Assembly (NCBI GenBank): GCA_024228575.1
Contig: JAAETH010000122.1
Location: 1 to 47,294 of the forward strand
DNA length: 47,294 bases
Source of the DNA: Actinomycetes bacterium
GTDB lineage: Bacteria > Actinomycetota > Acidimicrobiia > Acidimicrobiales > Poriferisodalaceae
Direction of reading: 5' to 3'
The notes under the pieces were generated by a model that was not told the origin of the DNA, ran no database searches, and worked only from the letters and a program-made list of their open reading frames with translations. A program made the translations under genes and the position numbers. This document shows, piece after piece, positions 1 to 5,832 of this stretch; position 1 is the first letter of the stretch, and each line of letters opens with the position of its first letter.

Positions 1-329
1 CCGTGCCGGCGGCAGCACGGACAGGGCACCTGTGCGTCCACGCGATGAGGAGCGTTCTCATCCCGCGGCCATCCCGCGGGAGCTCGTATCGAGGCGTTTC
101 ACCATGTCCCACGAATCGCGGAAACCGCATGAATAGACGGTGTGCGACAATCTGAGATGGCACGAAACGACCGATAGCCAAACGCCGCCCAGGGGGCGCC
201 GCGCTCGTGACCGACACGATCGACGAGAAAGGCAGACTGGGCCGTGACGACCGGGAACGTTCCTCCAACCCGCTGTGCTTCAGGGAGCGCAAAGGATCTT
301 CGGAAGTTTCACGAGCTGTTCCCCTACAC
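1..329. other. Gene-free left edge and upstream part of repeat copy A
   Basis: I see no credible coding region here. Bases 1-20 form a small hairpin (CCGTGC / GCACGG, 8-base loop) that could be the end of a transcript entering from the left. From about base 57 the sequence is the first unit of a tandem duplication whose second unit starts near 1003. The short reading frames on either strand show no family resemblance. Confidence 0.5.
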
Positions 330-359
330 TTGACCGAGTGACTACTCTATGTGTAGAGT
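330..359 (+). promoter_or_regulatory. Promoter of the secreted-protein gene, copy A
   Basis: TTGACC at 330-335 and TAGAGT at 354-359 are separated by 18 bases and fit a sigma-A promoter with an actinobacterial TAnnnT -10 box. Transcription would start near 366, giving an untranslated leader of about 44 bases with the Shine-Dalgarno at 397-404. Both hexamers are kept in copy B (TTGACC 1380-1385, TAGCGT 1404-1409). The promoter is inferred from pattern only. Confidence 0.55.
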
Positions 360-385
360 GATCACTCTTGATGACCACTCTCCGT
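336..385 (+). promoter_or_regulatory. Nested palindromic operator overlapping the -10 box
   Basis: Two perfect palindromes abut here: ACTCTATGTGTAGAGT (344-359; 6-base arms, 4-base centre), which covers the -10 hexamer, and GAGTGATCACTC (356-367), which covers the expected transcription start. Further GAGT/ACTC half-sites occur at 336-347 and about 377-382, so the GAGTG/CACTC word recurs four to five times in about 50 bases. This layout is what a dimeric repressor blocking polymerase would use. Copy B carries substitutions that break both palindromes. The binding protein is unknown. Confidence 0.5.
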
Positions 386-409
386 GGTTGTCGCCGAAGG
401 AGGTAAGGC

Positions 410-877
410 GTGCGCAGGATTGTAGGTGCGGTAGTTGTGTGCCTGTTGGCGCTGGGATCGGTGGTAAACCCGATCACCAACACCGAACGGCAAGAGCCAG
501 CCCAGTCGATAGCCGCCTCAGGGTTGCCCGAGTTGGGACCGATCAAGGCGATCGCCCACATCTACGTCCCCGACATGGATGCCGACGCCGACATGTGCCT
601 CTGGGACGCTGCCGGTAGTATGACCGGTCAGTGGATCCACCCATCCGACATATCCGCAGCGCCAGGCGTGCAGTTCGTTGTTGCATCGGTGAACTACACG
701 TTCACCGACTTCGACGTCGGCGGGTTCACTGACGAGTCCACCATCTCGCCCAACCTGATCTTTCTGCACGCCGTTGACACAGGCTGCGATATCGCCACGA
801 CCGGTGATCTTGCTGCGACCCTCACCGGCACGCTCACCAACGGTGACACGTTCTCCATCGACCTCCTCGTCCCCTGA
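410..877 (+). CDS. Small secreted two-cysteine protein (copy A), unknown function
   Basis: A 155-residue protein with a GTG start placed 6 bases after AAGGAGGT (397-404), an exact anti-16S complement, so the start is secure. Residues 1-20 (MRRIVGAVVVCLLALGSVVN) form a Sec-type signal peptide. The mature part is rich in Asp, Thr and Gly, looks beta-stranded, and has two cysteines (in DMCLWD and DTGCDIATTG) that could form a disulfide. It ends in a TLTNGDTFSIDLLVP segment. I recognise no family. The same protein is encoded by a defective second copy at 1424-1834, where both cysteines are kept. Being secreted and behind its own regulated promoter suggests an envelope or extracellular role; that is inference. 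Confidence 0.75.
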   Translation: MRRIVGAVVVCLLALGSVVNPITNTERQEPAQSIAASGLPELGPIKAIAHIYVPDMDADADMCLWDAAGSMTGQWIHPSDISAAPGVQFVVASVNYTFTDFDVGGFTDESTISPNLIFLHAVDTGCDIATTGDLAATLTGTLTNGDTFSIDLLVP

Positions 878-1379
878 CCAACCCGCCTTGTTCGGCACCC
901 GCCCGGACCGGGATAGCCCGAACCGGGGCGTAGCGGGGTTCGGCATCGCTACCCGCGATAGCGCCAACAGGCCACCTTGGGGTGCAGACAATCAGGGGCA
1001 GCCTCATCCCACGGCCATCCCGCGAGAGGATGTATCGAGGTGTCTCACCATGTCGAACAAGACGCGGAAACCCTCGAGAACGCCGGGTTTGCGAACATTC
1101 TGAGGCCGCACGAAACGACCGATAGACGAACGCCGCCCAGGGGTCGACTCGCCGTCACCAACGTAGGTATCCCCGGAACGCCGAAACCATCACAGCATGG
1201 ATTGGCCCCTTGGACAGCGATAGGAGCCGACGATCCACAACCGGGGCGCCGCGCTCGCGACCGACACGATCGACGAGAAAGGCAGACTGGGCCGTGACGA
1301 CCGGGAACGTTCCTCCAACCCACTGTGCTTCAGGGAGCGCAAAGGGTCTTCGGAAGTTTCGCGAGCTGTTCCCCTACGC

Positions 1380-1409
1380 TTGACCGAGTGACCACTCTAT
1401 GTGTAGCGT
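1380..1409 (+). promoter_or_regulatory. Promoter remnant in repeat copy B
   Basis: TTGACC (1380-1385) and TAGCGT (1404-1409) keep the 18-base spacing of the copy A promoter. The flanking palindromes are damaged: the right arm reads TAGCGT instead of TAGAGT, and the 12-base palindrome is lost. If active, it would transcribe a message without a ribosome site for the gene that follows. Confidence 0.4.
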
Positions 1410-1423
1410 AGTCACCCTGATGA

Positions 1424-1834
1424 CCACTCTCCGTAGCTGTCACCAGCACCGAACGGGAAGAGCCAGATCAGTCGATAGCCGCCTCAGGGTTACCCGAGTT
1501 GGGGCCGATCAAGGCGATCACCCACATCTACGCCCCCGACATGGATGCCGACCTAGCCTTGTGCGTTCTCGTGGGATACGGTGCCGTGCAAATTTTCCCA
1601 TCCGACATATCCGCAGCGCCGGGCGTGCAGTTCGATGTGCCAACGATAAACGTCACCGTCACCGACTTCAACGACGGCGGATTCACGGAAATAGGCGCCC
1701 GCAACGGCCCCGAACTCTGGCTGAACTTCACTGACACCGGTTGCCACTTGGCCACGACCGGTGATCTTGCTATGACCGTCACCGGCACGCTCGACAACGG
1801 TGACACGTTCTCCATCAACATCCTCGTCCCCTGA
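1424..1834 (+). pseudogene. Secreted-protein copy B, start and signal peptide deleted
   Basis: The frame reads TEREEPDQSIAASGLPELG, then about 112 residues aligned with copy A through the same terminal NILVP and TGA, with both cysteines kept. The region for the Shine-Dalgarno, GTG start and signal peptide is missing. The open frame extends back only to a TGA at 1421-1423 and has no ATG or GTG; the first possible start is a TTG at 1499 with no ribosome site. It therefore cannot be exported, and probably is not made. The body has diverged by substitution yet kept its frame, so the 5' deletion may be recent, or a TTG-started cytoplasmic product may exist. Confidence 0.7.
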
Positions 1835-1902
1835 CCAACCCACCCTGCGGCACGAGCTGTTCCGCCACGCCCGCCCGACTGCCTCACTGCGCACAGAACG
1901 AG

Positions 1903-2198
1903 GCTCACGCCGCGGTCTGGCCGAACTCGACATCCGGCAACGAGGCACCAGATCCAAACCCGGTGAACCGCACCGCCTCACCCTCGGCCTGCGCTGGATC
2001 ATCGAAGCCCTCTATTCGTGGCAATCCAACGACGTCCAACTCCGACGCTGAACCGGCCGCCAGAACCACCACCGACACGCAGCGCTCCAACTCGCCACAG
2101 CAGTCCTCATCATCGGACGGCTCATCGGACACCGAAACCAATGGGCCCACCCATCCGCTAGCCCCCAGCTTCCTCGTTGTCAGGAATTGCTGTTGTGA
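1903..2198 (+). pseudogene. C-terminal remnant of an IS5-like transposase
   Basis: The recognisable part is LGLRWIIEALYSW, then QLRR, an in-frame TGA (2049-2051), TGRQNHHRHAALQLATA and VLIIGRLIGHRNQW. This matches the C-terminal signature of IS5-type DDE transposases, in which RW.(V/I)E carries the last catalytic Glu and is followed by a QLRRNTDR-like block. The stop replaces the Asn of that block, and the catalytic Asp regions are absent upstream, so this is dead. No terminal inverted repeats were seen. It shows that a mobile element once sat between the repeat units and the protease gene. Confidence 0.55.
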
Positions 2199-2218
2199 TT
2201 TGATTCCTGGAATCGGGT

Positions 2219-2320
2219 TCCACCGACTTCAACGCGCCGGAATCACCAAGAGCAATAGGATCGACTCGAACTCCATCAACATCGTGGTCCCCAAACCGAC
2301 CCACCATGTTCGGTGGCCGC
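2219..2320 (+). repeat. Third, heavily deleted copy of the secreted-protein gene
   Basis: Bases 2221-2234 (CACCGACTTCAACG) match copy B at about 1657-1670. Bases 2271-2283 (CTCCATCAACATC) and the following GTCCCC match the 3' end of copy B, and the run ACCCACCATGTTCGG resembles the sequence just past the copy A stop (AACCCGCCTTGTTCGG). Everything between is missing and the stop codon is mutated. This is a scrap of a third unit with about 110 codons deleted. The matches are short, so the assignment is moderate. Confidence 0.45.
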
Positions 2321-2456
2321 CGGGACGCAATCACGGGACCGGGATGAAGCCTGATGTTCTCAGGGTTGTCTCATGTGACGACGCAATGATGGATTTGCGG
2401 TGCAGACTGTGCACCGTCGCCGGCAGTGACGGCTCCACGGCAGGAGCGAAGGACTC

Positions 2457-3674
2457 ATGGACGACTGGAAACCACCCGACCCGAACCGAGACCAGACCCC
2501 GGAGGCAATGACCGATCCGTGGTCGATGCTCGCGACACCCGCGCCCCGGCCCGCCCACGATCCACTACCCGTTTTCGCCGTCCCACTCGCTGAGACACCC
2601 GTTCCTGCCGGGGTCTCACATATCCGCAGGCGACGGTGGACGACGATGCTCGGAGCCGTCGCAGCAGTGACTTGCCTGATGGCGATGTCGGCTGTTGTCT
2701 CCTACCTCGTGGCTTCCAACACGAGCCCAAACTCCGAAGTCACCGCAGGGGCCCCTGCTACGAATACTGACACGACAACGACCATCGCCCCGTTTGTTGT
2801 GCCGGTCATCAACTCGGCCGGCATCGAGGGAGAGCCCTACGCCCAGGCCGCGGCGGTGGTCGCCCCAGCTGTCGTGCAGATCACCACACAGGACGGCGTT
2901 GGGTCCGGCGTGGTCTACGACTCGTCTGGCCTGGTCTTGACCGCCGCCCACGTGGTCGAAGGTGCCGATACCGTGCTCGTGTTGCTCTCCGATGGCCGAA
3001 AGGTCGAGGGGCAAGTGGTCGGGAGTCACCAACTGTCCGACATCGGCGTCGTCAGCATCGAAGCGCCCGCCGGCCTTGCCGTGGCGGCGCTGGCCGACGG
3101 CGATCAGATCACGGTCGGGCAAGGCGCCGTGGCCGTTGGAAGCCCCTTCGGGCTCGACCAAACCGTCACAGCGGGAGTGGTCAGCGCCGTCGATCGCATC
3201 ATCTCGAACATACCCATGGTTCAAACCGACGCAGCGATCAATCCTGGCAACTCCGGTGGGCCACTGGTGAACCTCGACGGCGAGGTCATCGGCATCAGCT
3301 CCCAGATCTTCACCGAGAGCGGCGACAACGCCGGCGTCGGCTTCGCTGTCACCATCGATCTGGCACGTATCGTCGCTGAGCAGCTCACCGAGGGAGACAC
3401 GGTCGAGTTGGCCCTGCTGGGGGTCCTGTCGGCCCCCTCCGGCGACGGCAGTCCCGGAGCACTCATCCAAGAGGTTGTCGCTGACTCGGCTGCGGCGGCC
3501 GGCGGTATCGAGGTAGGCGACATCATCACCGCCATCGACGGGTTGGCCGTGCGCCACGGCGCGGATCTTCGCGCCGAGGTCCTCGTTCGTAGGCCAGGGT
3601 CGAGCAGCACGTTGACCGTCGAACGCGACGGTCAGGTACTCACAATCGAGGTCGTGTTCGGGTCTACTTCATGA
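2457..3674 (+). CDS. Membrane-anchored HtrA/DegP-type serine protease with PDZ domain
   Basis: 405 residues. The ATG follows AGGAG at 2442-2446. A Pro-rich cytoplasmic N-terminus (1-60) ends in RRRR, one transmembrane segment spans 61-86, and a short Thr-rich stretch leads to a trypsin-like domain with the triad His165 (LTAAHVVEG), Asp195 (LSDIGVVSI) and Ser266 (INPGNSGGPL). A PDZ domain fills about 310-400. The family degrades or refolds damaged exported proteins, and this topology places the protease outside the membrane. The gene stands alone, downstream of decayed mobile sequence. It could alternatively be a regulatory site-1-like protease, but no sigma or anti-sigma pair is next to it. 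Confidence 0.9.
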   Translation: MDDWKPPDPNRDQTPEAMTDPWSMLATPAPRPAHDPLPVFAVPLAETPVPAGVSHIRRRRWTTMLGAVAAVTCLMAMSAVVSYLVASNTSPNSEVTAGAPATNTDTTTTIAPFVVPVINSAGIEGEPYAQAAAVVAPAVVQITTQDGVGSGVVYDSSGLVLTAAHVVEGADTVLVLLSDGRKVEGQVVGSHQLSDIGVVSIEAPAGLAVAALADGDQITVGQGAVAVGSPFGLDQTVTAGVVSAVDRIISNIPMVQTDAAINPGNSGGPLVNLDGEVIGISSQIFTESGDNAGVGFAVTIDLARIVAEQLTEGDTVELALLGVLSAPSGDGSPGALIQEVVADSAAAAGGIEVGDIITAIDGLAVRHGADLRAEVLVRRPGSSSTLTVERDGQVLTIEVVFGSTS

Positions 3675-3767
3675 AGTGACCGATTCGTGTGTGTTCGTGT
3701 CCACCAAGTGGTGGCCGAGCACGTACGATCGAGACCGGCGACCCAATCGTGTTGACGGCGGTCGCGT

Positions 3768-4415
3768 GTGAGGATCTCGAAATTGGAACGCGACAGGCTG
3801 ACCACCGTTGGGCTCATCATGCTCGCCTTGGCCCCCATGGTCGCCATCGTTCTGTTCGCGGTCGGCCAAGATTCGAAACAACAGGCTTCACTTGTGGCCG
3901 ATGGCACCCTCACCGACATATCGACGTCATCACCTGCACCTAACTTCGCAACAACAACCACAGTCGAAGTGATACCCAGCAGCTCGTCGGCCGCTCCGAC
4001 AACCACTGACGGCGACGTCGGTGCGGTGATAGAAACCCTCGCACCATCGACCACAGTTGCGGCGCCGGTCACGACCTCCGGACGAAACAATCAATCCGCC
4101 AGTGTTGGTGATACCGAAACGACTGTGACCACTGTTGCGACCACCACCACAACGACCACGGTGATCGATGACCCGATTGGCATCTGTGTATTCGCCGACG
4201 GTTCGGTGGCCAGCGGCATCAAGAAGTCGGCCTGCAACGCCACGTTCACGACCGACGCGACCGAAGCGCGTCGCATCTCCGAAGAACGGCGAAACGCCAC
4301 GACGACAACAACAACAACAACAACCATCCCGTCGACAACATCCACCACCGAATCGGTGTCGACGACCACACCGTCAACGACCGAGGCCCCCGTCGACGTC
4401 AGCCCTGTGGATTGA
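3768..4415 (+). CDS. Thr-rich membrane-anchored protein, unknown function
   Basis: 215 residues, GTG start. One hydrophobic segment (about 13-34) after a basic N-terminus would anchor or export it. Most of the rest is low-complexity Thr/Ser/Val/Pro (about 55-130 and 168-205). A short ordered island near 135-165 has two cysteines (IGICVFADGS and KKSACNATF) followed by a charged helix. Such Thr-rich stalks recur on exported proteins throughout this window. The 3' end overlaps the convergent phosphatase gene by 17 bases. No family was recognised. Confidence 0.6.
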   Translation: MRISKLERDRLTTVGLIMLALAPMVAIVLFAVGQDSKQQASLVADGTLTDISTSSPAPNFATTTTVEVIPSSSSAAPTTTDGDVGAVIETLAPSTTVAAPVTTSGRNNQSASVGDTETTVTTVATTTTTTTVIDDPIGICVFADGSVASGIKKSACNATFTTDATEARRISEERRNATTTTTTTTTIPSTTSTTESVSTTTPSTTEAPVDVSPVD

Positions 4416-5004
4416 CGTCTGCCAGGTGACCGATGTCGTTGAACGACGTCAGCACCGGACGCGAACCCCGGAAACCGACACGACAAACCGCCGCCGTGTC
4501 GAGGCGCATCCGCCACGAGAGTTCGGCGTCGGCGCCGAGCGCCCACTGGACGGCGGCCTTGATCGGCGATGTATGGCACACGACCACGACGTGTGAGTCG
4601 ACAGCCACCTGGGTCAGATCTTCGAGGGCAGACCAGACGCGGCGCCTCAGGTCGAGCAACGACTCACCACCGGGCGGTGTGAAACCCGGATCGTCGATCC
4701 ACTGGGCCCACACGTCGGCGGGCAGATCGGAGAGCGGAATCGAGTCGTAGACGCCGTAGTCGAGCTCGACGAATCGATCATCGAGGACCATGTCCACGCC
4801 GGATCGATCGGTGATCGCCTGGGCGGTCTGACGGGCCCGCAGCAGGGGTGAGCACACAACATGATCGATCGACTCGGTCCCGATCGAGCGACCCACGGCA
4901 AGAGCTTGAGCCTCGCCCACCTCGTCGAGCGGATTGTCGACGCGACCCTGAAGTACACCCGCAGCGTTGGCCGCGGTCCGGCCGTGCCTGACGAGTGTCA
5001 ACAC
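4399..5004 (-). CDS. Histidine phosphatase (phosphoglycerate mutase-like)
   Basis: 201 residues from a GTG at 5004, two bases after the stop of the upstream zinc-ribbon gene, so the two are translationally coupled. LTLVRHGRTAANAAG carries the phospho-accepting His7 in the RHG motif. The second catalytic His is in VVVVCHTSPIKA, and a Glu in FVELDYG is the likely acid. The family includes CobC-type phosphatases and mutases, and the true substrate cannot be read from sequence. A phosphatase directly after a CT398 zinc-ribbon gene also occurs in mycobacteria, where an RNase HI domain is fused to the phosphatase; here no RNase H domain is present. Confidence 0.85.
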   Translation of the reverse strand: MLTLVRHGRTAANAAGVLQGRVDNPLDEVGEAQALAVGRSIGTESIDHVVCSPLLRARQTAQAITDRSGVDMVLDDRFVELDYGVYDSIPLSDLPADVWAQWIDDPGFTPPGGESLLDLRRRVWSALEDLTQVAVDSHVVVVCHTSPIKAAVQWALGADAELSWRMRLDTAAVCRVGFRGSRPVLTSFNDIGHLADVNPQG

Positions 5005-5006
5005 GA

Positions 5007-5735
5007 TCAGGCGCCGCCCGCGGGTACCAAGATGACACCACATTCTTCACAGTTGACGATCTCGCCGGGACCCAGCGACCTGATCCGATCGATGAACACG
5101 GCCGAGGCGCCGAGACCACACGCCGAGCAGACACCGTGGGTCAGGGCACCCACTGCGACTCCGTCCTTGGCACCGCCCCGCATGTGTTGGTACTTCACGA
5201 CGAGGGCCTCATCGAGGCTTAGGACCGCGGTTTCGCGATCGGCGGAAACGGCGTTGTGTTCGGCCTCGATCTCGGCGAGTGAAACGGTACGGGCCGCCTC
5301 AAATCGACCACGTTCTGCCTCGAGTTCGTCGGCCTTCGCATCGAACTTCGAGAGCGTGTCGTCGAGTGGTTCAGCCTGCTCCATCAGCTCGAGTACCTCG
5401 TCCTCGAGCGTCGACTGGTGGCGTGCGAGGCTCTGAAGTTCGTCCTGAAGCGCCGTCAGTTCCTTTGGCGACGTGATGCCACCGTTGTATAGACGATCCG
5501 TGTCCTCGGCCCGTTTGGCCTCGATGCCTGCGACCTCGTCCTCGACGCGCTTCTGGGCTCGCTCGATCTCGTGCCGTTGGGTAGCGATCTCGACCCGGCG
5601 CCCGGCGATCGCCTCGAGCGAGCCGGCCAACTCGTCGATGCGCTCCGTCTCGGGGAGGTTGTCGCGACGGTGGATCAGCTGGTCGAGTCGCGTGTCGAAC
5701 GTCTGGAGTCTGAGCAGAGCTTGCAGTTCACTCAC
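5007..5735 (-). CDS. CT398-type coiled-coil protein with C4 zinc ribbon
   Basis: 242 residues. The GTG start follows GGAGG in a good Shine-Dalgarno position. Residues 1-190 form a long antiparallel coiled coil rich in Glu, Ala and Leu. The C-terminus has two CxxC knuckles (VCSACG and CEECG, about 203-233) forming a zinc ribbon. The family is widespread in Actinobacteria and other phyla; its function is not settled, with a nucleic-acid or adaptor role proposed. It lies 97 bases downstream of the penicillin-binding protein gene and is coupled to the phosphatase that follows. Confidence 0.85.
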   Translation of the reverse strand: MSELQALLRLQTFDTRLDQLIHRRDNLPETERIDELAGSLEAIAGRRVEIATQRHEIERAQKRVEDEVAGIEAKRAEDTDRLYNGGITSPKELTALQDELQSLARHQSTLEDEVLELMEQAEPLDDTLSKFDAKADELEAERGRFEAARTVSLAEIEAEHNAVSADRETAVLSLDEALVVKYQHMRGGAKDGVAVGALTHGVCSACGLGASAVFIDRIRSLGPGEIVNCEECGVILVPAGGA

Positions 5736-5832
5736 CTGACACCTCCGTGACCCCGCAAGGGGCGTTCAAAGCAACTGGCTCGTTCTAGCACCTCTTTGGG
5801 CCAGTCGGTAACGCCCCCGACAGCCGGTGTGA

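Larger units (their letters stand above)
57..886 (+). repeat. Tandem duplication, unit A
   Basis: Unit A of a direct duplication; unit B is at about 1003-1843. Similarity runs from the stretch beginning CTCATCCC near 57 to just past the stop codon of the secreted-protein gene. The offset between units is 946-948 bases at the left, about 1050 in the promoter region (unit B has about 102 extra bases near 1144-1240), 966 just inside the gene (unit B lacks about 84 bases), and 957 at the stop codon. The near-identical promoter region compared with the more diverged coding part is visible by eye. No terminal inverted repeats or target duplication were seen, so this looks like a segmental duplication rather than an element. 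Confidence 0.85.
1003..1843 (+). repeat. Tandem duplication, unit B (decayed)
   Basis: Second unit of the duplication described at 57-886. Compared with unit A it carries about 102 extra bases near 1144-1240 and lacks about 84 bases equivalent to 396-479 of unit A. That missing piece holds the Shine-Dalgarno, the start codon and the signal-peptide codons. The promoter segment 1261-1435 is the best conserved part. Confidence 0.85.

Noticed and set aside
518-991. A minus-strand frame of 157 codons in repeat unit A, with a partial counterpart at 1553-2002 in unit B.
   Set aside because: Both are antisense to the secreted-protein gene, are in frames set by its codon bias, and have no plausible start signals.
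2616-3557. A 313-codon minus-strand frame.
   Set aside because: Antisense to the HtrA-type protease with its full catalytic triad. The translation is Gly/Asp/His-rich with no family resemblance.
5751-5762. CCCC-GCAA-GGGG hairpin between the penicillin-binding protein and zinc-ribbon genes.
   Set aside because: Only four pairs; too short to call a terminator, although the tetraloop is stable.
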